A stretch of DNA of 64,000 nucleotides from Pedobacter schmidteae (GCF_900564155.1 NZ_LS999839.1:5081097-5145096); one strand, 5' to 3'; counted from the first letter of the stretch, positions 52,224 through 62,803 are shown. Made by a program: numbers and translations. The notes: a model not told the origin generated them from the letters alone.

Positions 52224-54350
52224 TTAATTGAGCTGAAAACTTACCGTCGCACCTTTGTGATCTCCCTGTGGTAAACTAATGGGTAGGGGCTCCATAATTT
52301 TAAGGAGGGCTGAACTAAAGGTAACATGTAAATCTGTTAATTTCTGGGTAGGATCTGAAAGGTACAGCACGGGATTTTTATCTTTTACACCTTTAATCAT
52401 TAATGCACAAGGCTGATCAACAGCGATAGAAAAATTAGCAGCTGTTAAACTACCGGCCTCATGAAAAACGATCTGAACCATTTGCAGGTCATCATTTCCG
52501 ACTGCCTGAATTAAGGGTGTGTTAGATAGTATCCTTATCGCAGAAGCCTGTCCGCGCACCATCTCATTTTCACTTATACCCGGCCTAACAATATAAGCAT
52601 AAGACTGCTTAACAGGATCTACCCCATGATCAAACCATAACTTAAATACCTTTCCCTCAACTACATTTTTTGATCTGTTGGCATTTATGAGATTCCAACT
52701 CCCTTTTTGTTTTTCATTGGTTAACCTGATATTGCCCTGATTAGGGAAATAATAACCTACGCTGTCATGCCAAATCCATTTCACGTCATTAGCGATAAAC
52801 CGCTTATTCACATTTATGATTTTACCTCCACCAAAAGCCTTTACAGGACCTTTTTGCCAGGCCTGATTAATGGTCGTAACGATGGGTTCTTTGGCGAAGC
52901 TATTGATATCCGTCCCCAGGCATACCACTTCGTCATCAAAGAAAAACCAGGCTTTTTTTGCGGTAACTTCATTATAATCCAGCTGATAAACCGCTGCCCC
53001 ATATTTCCCATCAGATACCCCACCAACAAATGCGCCTACTCCTCTTTCTCCCCATTCAATAGTTGTTCTTTGGTCTGTTGCATAATCACGACTGGTAATA
53101 CCCGGAATTTTATCCCATTCCCAAACAGGCATGATGTTAAAATACTCTCCGCCGCTACGCTGAATATTGGTAGAACCATCCGGTAAAAACTTCCCGGTCA
53201 AATTCTCTTTATTTCCGTATTCGGTTCTAATGGTCCGCTTAGACACTGTCCTCACATTAAAAGAATAGGCTGCCCGGTTATGCACCGTATAATCACTCTT
53301 ATAAAAATGGGTATGTACAGCCTGGATATCAAAAGACGGATGCTTCTTTTCCAAAATCCGCTGTTCGGCCTTTTCTAAAACAAGTGCATTTTCGGGGCTT
53401 ACTTCTTTTGCCAATCCCAGCAAACTGTGTTTCCCTGCTTTGGAAGTGATATTTATTTTGTCTAATATATCATTTCTCGCAATCCCTCGTCCTTCCGTAT
53501 TGAAGTCAATATACCTGCCTCTGATCGTTTTTAAATAAGTACCGGTTAAATATTGATCCAGAATTTTTAGCTTTTCCGAACTTATCGCATAAGAAGTTCC
53601 CAGCAACCAGGAGGCTACCTTATATTCGCCAAACAAAAAAACCTGGCCATAACTAGCGATCTGTAATTGTGGTCCATGCTGCCTGTAGGAATAATCATGC
53701 TGTAAACCTTCTTTATTACCCAATGAAATGGGCATAAATACTTGCTTTACGGCCGAATCCATCAAGACCTTATCTCTTGTGATACAGGCCCTATAAATCA
53801 TGTGAATAGCAATATCCGATTTATTCGCACCTATGGCCTTCACGACATCCCCCTGATTCATCAGGTTCAGCAGGGAATCCTGTAAAGTTGAGGGTAGCGT
53901 ACGCCGCCCCTTTAAAAGCAGCATGAGCTCTCCGAGTGCAGTTGGAGAAGCAATATCATTTTGAAACCAATTGTTACTTCTTGGATTTTGCTGTAACCAA
54001 TAACGCAAAGCATTGATCGTTTGATCTGCCAGCTGTTTTTGCGCAACTCCAGTTTCTGCATTCAGAGCCAATACCAATGCAAATTGCTTAACCCTATTCA
54101 AATGTATAAGAGGAGCCCAGCTAGTCTCGGCTTTAGACGAGTAATCAATTGCCGGCCAGCCGCCATTGTATTGAATAGATAGTGTATTTTTTTTTACATC
54201 CGTATTGAGCTGACTGATGTCAACGTCTTCTTTTAAGTATTTAGCGATTCTTGATTCAATAATTTGAAATTCGTCCTGACCATGCGCGGCACTTATTGCA
54301 AAACAAAATAAACCAAGAAAAATATAAAACCTACAAACAAACCTTTTCAT
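52224..54350 (-). CDS. Polysaccharide lyase family 8 protein
   Basis: A 708-residue exported lyase. After a signal peptide (about 1-24) it has an alpha/alpha-toroid with the catalytic Asn in NNWFQNDIASP, His and Tyr in QHDYSYRQHGPQLQIASYGQ and Arg in NTEGRGIAR, then a long beta-sandwich part. These are the PL8 active-site elements (hyaluronate, chondroitin, xanthan lyases), which cut uronic acid-containing chains by beta-elimination. The protein is a little shorter than typical members. Being last in the nagA-to-PL8 operon, with uronate and N-acetylglucosamine genes around it, a hyaluronan-like or bacterial capsular glycan is a reasonable target; this is inference. Confidence 0.9.
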   Translation of the reverse strand: MKRFVCRFYIFLGLFCFAISAAHGQDEFQIIESRIAKYLKEDVDISQLNTDVKKNTLSIQYNGGWPAIDYSSKAETSWAPLIHLNRVKQFALVLALNAETGVAQKQLADQTINALRYWLQQNPRSNNWFQNDIASPTALGELMLLLKGRRTLPSTLQDSLLNLMNQGDVVKAIGANKSDIAIHMIYRACITRDKVLMDSAVKQVFMPISLGNKEGLQHDYSYRQHGPQLQIASYGQVFLFGEYKVASWLLGTSYAISSEKLKILDQYLTGTYLKTIRGRYIDFNTEGRGIARNDILDKINITSKAGKHSLLGLAKEVSPENALVLEKAEQRILEKKHPSFDIQAVHTHFYKSDYTVHNRAAYSFNVRTVSKRTIRTEYGNKENLTGKFLPDGSTNIQRSGGEYFNIMPVWEWDKIPGITSRDYATDQRTTIEWGERGVGAFVGGVSDGKYGAAVYQLDYNEVTAKKAWFFFDDEVVCLGTDINSFAKEPIVTTINQAWQKGPVKAFGGGKIINVNKRFIANDVKWIWHDSVGYYFPNQGNIRLTNEKQKGSWNLINANRSKNVVEGKVFKLWFDHGVDPVKQSYAYIVRPGISENEMVRGQASAIRILSNTPLIQAVGNDDLQMVQIVFHEAGSLTAANFSIAVDQPCALMIKGVKDKNPVLYLSDPTQKLTDLHVTFSSALLKIMEPLPISLPQGDHKGATVSFQLN

Positions 54351-54374
54351 GCTTACTTATATGAATAGTTTCAT

Positions 54375-56690
54375 TTATCTGCCTTTTTTATTGGGTGATG
54401 ATGCCATAACGAAGGTTAGCTGTCCACCATCCGTGATCTCGCGATGGATAATATATAAACGATCCAATACTTTTCCATTTAAGAGTACCTGCTTTACATA
54501 CACATTTTTATCCGATTGATTTTTTGCCTCCACAATAAATTGTTTGCCATTTTCAAGATTGATGGTTGCATTTAGCACCGACGGGCTACCTAAATCATAA
54601 CGATCGGATGCCGGCGCCATTGGATAAAAACCAAGCGACGACATCATATACCAGGCACTCATTTGTCCGCAATCATCATTTCCGCCCAAACCATCTGGCC
54701 CGTTATGGTATTGTTTTCCCAAAATCATTCTCACGGTTTTCTGTGTTTTCCAGGGCTGTGAAGTATAGTTGTATAGGTAAGCTACATGATGTGCAGGTTC
54801 ATTTCCATGTACATAATTACCGATGATCCCCTCCCGGGTGATATCCTCTGTATGCGCAAAAAAGGCATCGGGTAAGTCCATGGTAAACAAAGAATCAAGA
54901 TGAGGGATAAACTTCTTATCCCCTCCCATGATCTGAATCAATGCACCCGGATTTTGCGGAACATAAAGACTGTAATTCCATGCGTTACCTTCTATAAAGC
55001 CCTGCCCTTCTGTTTCCAAAACATCAAAGTTTTTTCTGAACATCCCGTCTGATAAACGCGGCCGCATAAACCCTATGCTTGCGTCGTATACATTTCTCCA
55101 ATTTTCCGATCTCTTGATAAAAGTATTGTAAACTTCAGTATTGCCGGCTTTTTTTGCCAGTTGTGCAATACACCAGTCGTCATAGGCATATTCTAATGTA
55201 TTTGATACTGCGGTTCTATTTTTATCAGAAGGCACATAGCCCTTATCAATATAATCTCCTATGCCTTCGTAATTACGCTGATTTGCTGTTGCAACACAGG
55301 CCGTCAGCGCTTTATTGATGTCGCCCTTAAAATTACCTTTAATGATAGCATCAGCAATAACCGACACGCTATGGTAACCGCTCATGCACCAGGTATCATT
55401 TGCTGAGTTAGACCAGACAGGCAGCATTGGTAAAGCACTCTGATCAAAGTGTGCCATCATAGATTTCACCATGTCGTTATTCCGCTGTGGCTGTACGATA
55501 TTGAAGAAAGGATGTAAGGTTCTGTAGGTATCCCATAAAGAAAATGTCGTATAATTCTTAAATCCTTTGGCCTCATGTACCTTTTGGTCCAAGCCCATAT
55601 ATTGATTATTTACGTCCATGTAAACCGTCGGACTTAAAAAAGCATGATACATGGCCGTATAAAAATTGATCGCATCCGCAGTATTTTTTGTTTTGACTTC
55701 AATCTTCTGCAATTCTTTGTTCCAGAGCTGCTGACCTTGTTGTTTAACCCGATCAAAGTCCCATCCTGGGATTTCAGCCTGCATATTCATCAGCGCATTA
55801 TCGCCGCTAACCGAAGAAATCGCAAATTTAATTTTTACCTTTTCAGCTTCCTCTGTATCAAAATTAAAATACATTCTGATTTGCCTGGCTGCCATTTCGG
55901 GGAAGTTCCTGGTCTGATCAAACTTTGACCAGAATCCTTTATATACCTCTTTTTTTGTGAAATCTTTAGCACCGTAGGACTTAAATGGTTTAGAAAAAGA
56001 CATCGCAAAATAGACCTTGCGGTTTTTTGCCCATCCGTTGGTTTGTCTATACCCTGTTACCAACGAATCATTCACCACCCGGACATAGGTCCAAACATTC
56101 TTATTGTCGTAGTTATAAATCCCATGCATCAAATCCAATATGATATTTGCCGCTTTAGATTTCGGGAAGGTATACTGATGAAAACCTACCCTTGCAGAGG
56201 TAGTCAATTCTGCAAGGATACCGTCATCGTCTAATTTTACTTTGTAATAATTGGCTTCCGAAACCTCAGTCTGATGACTATATTTTGATCGGTAACCGTT
56301 TTCGGGCTGCTTTGCAGTCCCCGGATTAAGCTGCACCTTTCCAAGAGTTGGCATCACCAAAAAATCACCCAGATCCGAATGCCCTGTACCACTATAATGT
56401 GTATGACTAAAACCTACTATAGTTGGATCATCATACTGATAACCTGCGCAATACCTATAAACATCTTTATTATACTTCCCGTTATCTTCATAAGAAAGCG
56501 TATCGGTATCCGGACTTAACTGTACCATGCCAAAGGGCACAGTAGCTCCCGGATAAGTATGTCCCATTTTTTGTGTACCAATAATGGGTTTTATATATTT
56601 ATATAAATCGCTTTTATTTTGAGCATTTGCAAAACAGGCAGTAGTCCCTATAATAGCGGTAACAATTAAACTTTTACTAAACTGGTTCAT
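54375..56690 (-). CDS. GH92 family alpha-mannosidase
   Basis: A 771-residue exported enzyme. After a signal peptide (about 1-23) come the GH92 marks GHTYPGATVPFGMVQLSPD near the start, the beta-sandwich, and in the alpha/alpha-barrel FSLWDTYRTLHPFF, NAWNYSLYVPQN, GNEPAHHVAYLYNY and NDDCGQMSAWYMMSSLGFYP. GH92 enzymes are calcium-dependent exo-alpha-mannosidases. It lies 24 bp before the PL8 gene and 38 bp after the GH28 gene. Confidence 0.93.
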   Translation of the reverse strand: MNQFSKSLIVTAIIGTTACFANAQNKSDLYKYIKPIIGTQKMGHTYPGATVPFGMVQLSPDTDTLSYEDNGKYNKDVYRYCAGYQYDDPTIVGFSHTHYSGTGHSDLGDFLVMPTLGKVQLNPGTAKQPENGYRSKYSHQTEVSEANYYKVKLDDDGILAELTTSARVGFHQYTFPKSKAANIILDLMHGIYNYDNKNVWTYVRVVNDSLVTGYRQTNGWAKNRKVYFAMSFSKPFKSYGAKDFTKKEVYKGFWSKFDQTRNFPEMAARQIRMYFNFDTEEAEKVKIKFAISSVSGDNALMNMQAEIPGWDFDRVKQQGQQLWNKELQKIEVKTKNTADAINFYTAMYHAFLSPTVYMDVNNQYMGLDQKVHEAKGFKNYTTFSLWDTYRTLHPFFNIVQPQRNNDMVKSMMAHFDQSALPMLPVWSNSANDTWCMSGYHSVSVIADAIIKGNFKGDINKALTACVATANQRNYEGIGDYIDKGYVPSDKNRTAVSNTLEYAYDDWCIAQLAKKAGNTEVYNTFIKRSENWRNVYDASIGFMRPRLSDGMFRKNFDVLETEGQGFIEGNAWNYSLYVPQNPGALIQIMGGDKKFIPHLDSLFTMDLPDAFFAHTEDITREGIIGNYVHGNEPAHHVAYLYNYTSQPWKTQKTVRMILGKQYHNGPDGLGGNDDCGQMSAWYMMSSLGFYPMAPASDRYDLGSPSVLNATINLENGKQFIVEAKNQSDKNVYVKQVLLNGKVLDRLYIIHREITDGGQLTFVMASSPNKKGR

Positions 56691-56728
56691 TACTGTGGAG
56701 GATAAGGTATAGCCTTAAATATAGGTCA

Positions 56729-58195
56729 TTAATTAACATTTACCTTGGTTGATTTATAAGTATGCAGCAATTTTTTCTGATCGACTTGCTGAAAAGTTAC
56801 TTTTTTCAACTCCGCACCATGCACATCATCCATTACAATAGGTAAACGGTAGTCTTTCTTTTCTGCTTTCAGCTGAAGGTTTGAGAAATTAATATTTTTT
56901 GCATGTCTGACATAAATACCCCAGGCAGGGATTTCTTTAAACATAGAAAACTCCGGATACCCGGCTGCCTCTTCCGGAATACTATCTAATTTATCTAATG
57001 CAACGTAGGCCATATATTTGCTCCCGCCACCTGGATAAGAAATCTCAAAATTGCTAAAGGTTACATCTTCGATATATTGCCCTGGTAAACCGGCAATAAC
57101 AATTGGAGAAATATTTCTTGGCATATCTTCAATTGGCCCTTCATAATCATAACCGGCATCAGCTTTACCCAAAGGTACATCCGCTACCACATTTTTGATG
57201 GATATTCTTTTCATGGTCGACTTTTTACCCGGAATTCTCTCTCCCAGTCGTAAAAAGATCACATGCCCCGTATTGGCACTCTTTAAGCCATCTACGATAA
57301 TGTCTTCCAGAAAGCCACCATCAACGCTTTGTAAAGCGATAGCAGAGCGGTAAGTATTGTATACCGTATTGTTCAGTATCTTAATATTTCTGAAACCACC
57401 CTTACCCGCTGTACCTAATTTTATACCGTTTGCGCTGGTGCGCACAATATTATTTTCGATCAGTATATTATGGCAGAAAAAGCCCTCAGTATGCGATTTC
57501 AGACAAATCCCATCATCTGCGGCATCGATATTATTATTGGTGATCACCACATTATCACAGTCTACCACATCAATACCATCACTATTCCAATAAGCAACAT
57601 TGTTTACGGTAATGTGATCTATCACTAAATTTTTGCAGCGTTCGTAAGTTTGCAACCAGCAGGCGGAATTTTGCATGATCAGGTCTTTAATATTCACATT
57701 CACACAATTATAAAAGTAAATCACCATCGGCCTGATAGATTCCCTGGTACGGTCATATTTTAAAATATCCACAATTAGCCCGTCATTTGCATAGGCGATA
57801 GAATTATTGGCCAATGCCCTGCCCTGTCCATCAATCATTCCCTTGCCTGTGATGCCCACATTTTCTACATCTCTGGCATGAATAAGTGCTGTATTCCCAA
57901 TTCTGTCATAATCAAATGGATTGGTAGAGCCCACTAAAACCGCTCCCTCCTCTAACTGAAGCGTAACATTAGATTTTAAATAAATAGATCCCGTCAAGTA
58001 CCTGCCTACATAAAAAACCAATCTGCCTCCACCATTTTTGCTGATATAGTCTATCGCAAACTGGATAGACCGTGTATTCATCGTCGAACCATCTGATTTG
58101 ATATGGAAAAATGATGCTCTATAGTCTTTCGCAAAACCAGTTACGCAGGCCATCATCATAAAAAGCATCAGAATCATTTTCTTTTGATTTTTCAT
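56729..58195 (-). CDS. GH28 family glycoside hydrolase (polygalacturonase-like)
   Basis: A 488-residue exported right-handed beta-helix enzyme with signal peptide (about 1-22). Motifs YWNSDGIDVVDC and NIDAADDGICLKSH correspond to the conserved NTD and DD blocks, and TSANGIKLGTAGKGGF to the later one. The classical GHG block is not plain, as in a subgroup of Bacteroidota GH28 proteins. GH28 acts on galacturonans or other alpha-linked uronic/rhamnose chains. It is 18 bp after the GH106-like gene and 38 bp before GH92. Confidence 0.85.
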   Translation of the reverse strand: MKNQKKMILMLFMMMACVTGFAKDYRASFFHIKSDGSTMNTRSIQFAIDYISKNGGGRLVFYVGRYLTGSIYLKSNVTLQLEEGAVLVGSTNPFDYDRIGNTALIHARDVENVGITGKGMIDGQGRALANNSIAYANDGLIVDILKYDRTRESIRPMVIYFYNCVNVNIKDLIMQNSACWLQTYERCKNLVIDHITVNNVAYWNSDGIDVVDCDNVVITNNNIDAADDGICLKSHTEGFFCHNILIENNIVRTSANGIKLGTAGKGGFRNIKILNNTVYNTYRSAIALQSVDGGFLEDIIVDGLKSANTGHVIFLRLGERIPGKKSTMKRISIKNVVADVPLGKADAGYDYEGPIEDMPRNISPIVIAGLPGQYIEDVTFSNFEISYPGGGSKYMAYVALDKLDSIPEEAAGYPEFSMFKEIPAWGIYVRHAKNINFSNLQLKAEKKDYRLPIVMDDVHGAELKKVTFQQVDQKKLLHTYKSTKVNVN

Positions 58196-58213
58196 AAGTT
58201 TATCATTTGTTTT

Positions 58214-61078
58214 TTAAAATAAATTAACGGGGCCAACCAAACCCATTGATTGAAGTGGCTGTTCTTTCTTTATATTGTTTGACCAATATTGTGCAGTAGC
58301 ATTTTCTGTTAAAGATTTCATGTAATTGAGCATTACAGTGGTCACTTTAATTTCAATGTGATTTACACCAGTTTTCAATAGGTTCCCAATGGCATAAGCT
58401 CTGCGTCCATACCATTTAACGCCTAAATTTTCGCCATTAACTATCACTTCCGCTATGCCAAATACTTTCCCAAGATCCAGATAACGAAGGTTTAGCGGAT
58501 TTGATAACGAGACAGTGGTTTTATATGAAACCGTGCCGGCAAAATGGCTGAAATCAGGTATTTCCTTTAAATCCGCCAGTTCAGTTATTTCCTGGGTTTG
58601 TTCTGTACCGTCCATATGCTTAAAGGTTGCTTCCCAGGTGGAGTTTAAGCGCATCGCAGCTGATGTTATTTCAGGAAGCCGATCCCAGTTTTTGCCATCT
58701 CTATCCTTATTAAAAACAATAGTTACGGAGTCTGCCGGATACAGTTTGATTTTAAAATTCCTATCCTTCAGATCCAGTTTAAACTGTTCTCCCGTTGCCG
58801 CATCCCAAATCCAGGCTTGCTTTTCAGTAGTAATCTCCGGCAAAAAAGTAGTATCCAAGTCTATCGTGAGATGTGCACTTGCATTATTAAACAGAAATAT
58901 TTCTGCATCCCTGGTCTGATACCTTATCTGGCTAACAAAAGTATTCGGTTTTGAGATTTTAACATATGGGGTGATACGATACTTTTCCTGAACCGTTTTA
59001 TACCATTCTTTAAAGTTCGAAGCTGGCTTTGGTAAAAGGATGAATTGATTGGTCTGTGTTTTTAATTTTGCAATCCATTCCTTTACCTCAGCATCTTTTT
59101 GCTGGTGATTAAACCAACCTAACGACTGCTCCGGATAAGCCTCGATACAGAAAATCCTACCTCCTGCTTTTACAAAATCATATAATTTTTTTGCCGTTTG
59201 AGGGAACAGACTTTTAACTTCTATTAAAAAAAGTGTATGGTACTTTCTCGAACCATAGGTCATACAGCCATTTTTAAAACCGGCACCGGCAATTACCTGT
59301 TCTGAAACATAATCGCAGGCATTTCCATTTTGATGTATAGATTCCCAGATCAACTGTTGATACGGTGGAGTAACCCGTGAAGGGAAGGGCTCCATTTGTG
59401 CCCCAAATTCAGCCCACATATCACCCGTTGGGGCCATAATCGCTATGTCGGCAAAAAAAGTAGCCTGTTGTAATAAGGCAGACTGCCTTGCCCTATAATC
59501 GTTATAGTATTTAAAATAAGGCCACATGGTATTTTGCTCGTTAAAATATCCCCCGTAAGTGATCCAGCCTGGGAAAGCGGCATCTTTCGGAGAATAATTA
59601 AATCCATGAAAAATGGGATGTGTAATGCCCGAAAGGGTACTTTGATCGCCGGCAATTTTAAAAAGCTCGAGCGACTCATTAAATACCATTTCTGTATTGG
59701 TCAGTTCTTCTGAACTGATGAGTTTTTTACCTTTTAAATGAGCCGCCGATGAAACATATTTATTGATCATGGTGTTTCCACGGCCCAAATGCCAGGGGTA
59801 TTTCGTAAAATCTCTTTCAGATATCTCCTCGCCTATACCATATTTCATCCAGGTTTCGCCTTCAGGGATATCCATATCGAAACTGCCTTCCAACGGAAAA
59901 TGTCCCCGACCATAGGCTTGTGCCCTCGACTTTATTTTGTTTGCACTACACCATTGACTAAAATTGTTTGAAAACCGTTCTTTGAAAAGTTCGGCTTTGG
60001 TATATTCAAAATCATACCTCATCCGGCTCAGCATCTTTTCCATTCCCGGACTCATCTTTACAGCATAATTTAAATCAATCGTGTTTCCCATTCTGCCTGT
60101 TTTAAACAGGATAAAGGGCAGATAGGGATACAAATTATAGCCTCTACGTTTTTGAAACTCTGCCATCATATCATCTGTCCAGTTGGCCCCCTCCATTTCT
60201 AAACTATCTACAAAAAAGGAACGAATATCTGGTGCAAGTGGTCCAATTCTGTTTTGAATGCTGTCACTGATTTTATTCAGATATCTTTTTACCGCTTTTT
60301 CGTTATAATGATTCAGTACAGGTCCGCGGCCTCCCGGAGCACCTTGAATAACCCGCATGAACTTGTTTATCTTAACTAAGCCATATACGGCAAACTTCCC
60401 CTTCGGTAAATTAATTTTTATTCCCTCGTCAACCACCTGATCGGTAATATTTTGCACCTGATCCATACTAGTTAAGGGATCTGGAACAATACTTAGCTCC
60501 AAAATTTCCATTTTACGACCACTATAAGGGCTTAAAGTTGCCGGATCGGCTTCTTTAAAAAGATCAAACAATGAAATTTCAGTTTTTAAAGGTCCTTCCA
60601 GTTTTCTCACAACCGTTACCACCACCTGCGCACACTCTTCAGGTTCTAAAAATCCTGCGCCATAAGGAAATCCCGTACCTGCCAGCAGGTCACAGGTCAT
60701 GTCCAGTTTTTTTGCCTCATCTAATGTAAATTTCAGTAAGTCTATCCATTCATCACTTAACCATTCTACAGATGGGATATCCATATCATCAGCCAGAGCT
60801 GGAAATGAAATCGGATTAATTTCTACCCCGCCAATTCCAGCATCTTTTAATAGCCTGAGCTCTCTGGCCAATTCTGTTTTCTCAATCTTGTTTCCGTTCC
60901 ACCACCACCTCACAAATGGTCTGTATTCTATTGATGGAGTTTTGAACTGCTGGTATAAATCATCAGCCGAACCATCAGCCAGGGTATTTACAATTGATCG
61001 GGAAAAGCCATTACGCTGTAACATCAATAAGCTAGCCGAAAAAATAGCACTTTGCTGCAGAAATGTTTTTCTTTTCAT
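58214..61078 (-). CDS. GH106-like glycosyl hydrolase (alpha-L-rhamnosidase type)
   Basis: A 954-residue exported protein with an N-terminal signal (about 1-30). The start IEYRPFVRWWWNGNKIEKTELARELRLLKDAGIGGVEI is the hallmark opening of the GH106 and related rhamnosidase-type enzymes. The middle forms a TIM-barrel with a glutamate-rich region, and the C-terminus a galactose-binding beta-sandwich (IAEVIVNGENLGVKWYGRRAY). A rhamnosidase would fit a rhamnose-containing acidic glycan. It lies 10 bp after the isomerase-like gene and 18 bp before GH28. Confidence 0.85.
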   Translation of the reverse strand: MKRKTFLQQSAIFSASLLMLQRNGFSRSIVNTLADGSADDLYQQFKTPSIEYRPFVRWWWNGNKIEKTELARELRLLKDAGIGGVEINPISFPALADDMDIPSVEWLSDEWIDLLKFTLDEAKKLDMTCDLLAGTGFPYGAGFLEPEECAQVVVTVVRKLEGPLKTEISLFDLFKEADPATLSPYSGRKMEILELSIVPDPLTSMDQVQNITDQVVDEGIKINLPKGKFAVYGLVKINKFMRVIQGAPGGRGPVLNHYNEKAVKRYLNKISDSIQNRIGPLAPDIRSFFVDSLEMEGANWTDDMMAEFQKRRGYNLYPYLPFILFKTGRMGNTIDLNYAVKMSPGMEKMLSRMRYDFEYTKAELFKERFSNNFSQWCSANKIKSRAQAYGRGHFPLEGSFDMDIPEGETWMKYGIGEEISERDFTKYPWHLGRGNTMINKYVSSAAHLKGKKLISSEELTNTEMVFNESLELFKIAGDQSTLSGITHPIFHGFNYSPKDAAFPGWITYGGYFNEQNTMWPYFKYYNDYRARQSALLQQATFFADIAIMAPTGDMWAEFGAQMEPFPSRVTPPYQQLIWESIHQNGNACDYVSEQVIAGAGFKNGCMTYGSRKYHTLFLIEVKSLFPQTAKKLYDFVKAGGRIFCIEAYPEQSLGWFNHQQKDAEVKEWIAKLKTQTNQFILLPKPASNFKEWYKTVQEKYRITPYVKISKPNTFVSQIRYQTRDAEIFLFNNASAHLTIDLDTTFLPEITTEKQAWIWDAATGEQFKLDLKDRNFKIKLYPADSVTIVFNKDRDGKNWDRLPEITSAAMRLNSTWEATFKHMDGTEQTQEITELADLKEIPDFSHFAGTVSYKTTVSLSNPLNLRYLDLGKVFGIAEVIVNGENLGVKWYGRRAYAIGNLLKTGVNHIEIKVTTVMLNYMKSLTENATAQYWSNNIKKEQPLQSMGLVGPVNLF

Positions 61079-61088
61079 AGTTCTTATC

Positions 61089-61922
61089 TTAACAGTATCG
61101 CTTTTGTAAAAAATCTTTCATCCATAAATTTATTCGCCATTGTTCATCTCTTAAAGACAGCGTTCTGTCACCCTTTACCATGTAGGGTGCAGGGCCGAAC
61201 TCCGGTGTAATGGTAATAGGCATTTTATTCTTTTTCATCTGGGTCACCCATCGATCCCAAACCCGAACATGAGCCTCCAGCGCTTCGGCATATTCACTGT
61301 GAGCGGGGTCCCATACCTGCGGGCTTTGCGTATTACCTACTCTTGCATGGATGTGCCGGGCATGTAGGATCGCCGTATTTACCGCAGCCTGCTGATCAGT
61401 TAAAAAGCTCTCCGACACACAAAACCAATGCGACATATCCAGCGTTAGTTTTAAATCCGGATACTGTTCTAAAACCGGGGCCACCCGATGTGCAGCATAC
61501 GACCATTTGTTCCGGTGTGTTTCCTGGTAAACAGGTGTTTGATAAGCATCTTCAAACTCCCTGCAAAGTGTTAAGCAGGATTCAATTTGAGCATCGTTAA
61601 AAAATTCCCTGCCCGTTTGCGCACTAAAAAACAAAGGGGTCTTAAATTCATTTCTAATCTCCATCAGCTTATACAAGTCCGTTTTAAGATGTGTCATGTA
61701 CTGCTCATAATTGGTATAAGGCTTAGTCACCGCCATCACAATCGCAAAATCCAACTCATGGGAGTTGAGCAAATCCAATACGCTATACGCATCAACAGTT
61801 TCTCCAAAAGGAAACCATTCCACACCAGCATAACCGGCATCCTTTACCTGTTTCAAAAACACATCCCAGGGAATATCTTCAAAACCCCAGCGCGGACATA
61901 AAAACTTTAGCGACGCCCCCAT
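61089..61922 (-). CDS. Sugar phosphate isomerase/epimerase-like TIM-barrel protein, second copy
   Basis: A 277-residue protein related to the gene at 47154: CPRWGFEDIPWDVF, AGYAGVE, SAQTGREFF, ETHRNKWSY, LTLDMSHWFCVSESFLTDQQ and TPEFGPAPYM. Glu, Asp, His and Glu of the metal site are in place. The two proteins are clearly homologous but differ outside these blocks, so they may act on different but related sugars. It is 3 bp after the PhyH-type gene and 10 bp before the GH106-like gene, inside a glycan operon. Confidence 0.85.
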   Translation of the reverse strand: MGASLKFLCPRWGFEDIPWDVFLKQVKDAGYAGVEWFPFGETVDAYSVLDLLNSHELDFAIVMAVTKPYTNYEQYMTHLKTDLYKLMEIRNEFKTPLFFSAQTGREFFNDAQIESCLTLCREFEDAYQTPVYQETHRNKWSYAAHRVAPVLEQYPDLKLTLDMSHWFCVSESFLTDQQAAVNTAILHARHIHARVGNTQSPQVWDPAHSEYAEALEAHVRVWDRWVTQMKKNKMPITITPEFGPAPYMVKGDRTLSLRDEQWRINLWMKDFLQKRYC

Positions 61923-61925
61923 TGC

Positions 61926-62741
61926 TTATGCCTGATAAATCAAAGGATTTTGTTCATCGTTATTTAGCAAATCACCAACTTTGAGGGTACTCAGATAGGG
62001 CTCTGGCAAAATATTAGGTTCGCCATTAAAGATATTACCATCGGGCATATACGCACAGGTCATAGCCCTCCTATATCCGCAGCTCATATTTGCCCCAGCT
62101 CCATGTATGGTCAACCCGTTGTGGAAGGAACAACTTCCGGCCTTCATGCTTGCAGAAACTGAAGCAACCTGTGCAAATTGCGGGTAAGCTTCAAAGATAC
62201 CGTCCATATTTTTTCCTATTCCCTTATTTTCGAAGGTTGTTTGTTTAAATGATGCAGGGATAAAGTACAGACATCCATTTTCTAATGTGGCGTCATCCAG
62301 CGCTACCCATATTGATAAAGCTCTTCTGTCGGAAAAAGACCAGAATGGTGTATCCAGGTGCCAGGATGTTGGGTTTGCCCAGGGACGTTTAAATAATGCC
62401 TGGTCGTGCCATATCCTGATCCCACTGGCGCCCGAAAGCTGCGCAGCCATTTTACCAATCCGTTCATCCAGCATAATCTCTTTCACCTTATCATTGGTTT
62501 GCCAAAGGTTTAGCAGCTGATCAAACACCTTTGAGAAATATTCCGAGTCTTTATTAATGCCATCATCCATACCTGTTTTAGCGTCCTTGCCAGGCATTTT
62601 TATCCCATTTCTGTCTCTTACCGCTTCTGTAACGGCCTCCCGCCATTGGGCTAATTCTTCCGCAGACAAAAAATCCTCGATTACAATAAATCCGTTAGAC
62701 TGAAAAAACTGAATCTGTTCTGTACTTAATTCACATTTCAT
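61926..62741 (-). CDS. Phytanoyl-CoA dioxygenase (PhyH) family protein, second member
   Basis: A 271-residue member of the Fe(II)/2-oxoglutarate PhyH family with WHLDTPFWSFSDRRALSIWVALDD (His, Asp), HNGLTIHGAGANMS (His) and RRAMTCAYMPDG (Arg). It is unlike the first PhyH protein outside the metal triad. It is cotranscribed with the second isomerase-like gene. Such pairs suggest an oxidative step on a sugar or sugar derivative before or after isomerisation. The substrate is unknown. Confidence 0.88.
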   Translation of the reverse strand: MKCELSTEQIQFFQSNGFIVIEDFLSAEELAQWREAVTEAVRDRNGIKMPGKDAKTGMDDGINKDSEYFSKVFDQLLNLWQTNDKVKEIMLDERIGKMAAQLSGASGIRIWHDQALFKRPWANPTSWHLDTPFWSFSDRRALSIWVALDDATLENGCLYFIPASFKQTTFENKGIGKNMDGIFEAYPQFAQVASVSASMKAGSCSFHNGLTIHGAGANMSCGYRRAMTCAYMPDGNIFNGEPNILPEPYLSTLKVGDLLNNDEQNPLIYQA

Positions 62742-62803
62742 GTTGGTGGCTCATTTAGGTTTAAACTTAAAATTCTGGAGGTATTAGAATTTTTCTGATG
62801 TTA

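Noticed and set aside
58515..58919. 134-codon plus-strand frame opposite the GH106-like gene
   Set aside because: Antisense shadow; the enzyme on the other strand has family motifs and signal peptide.
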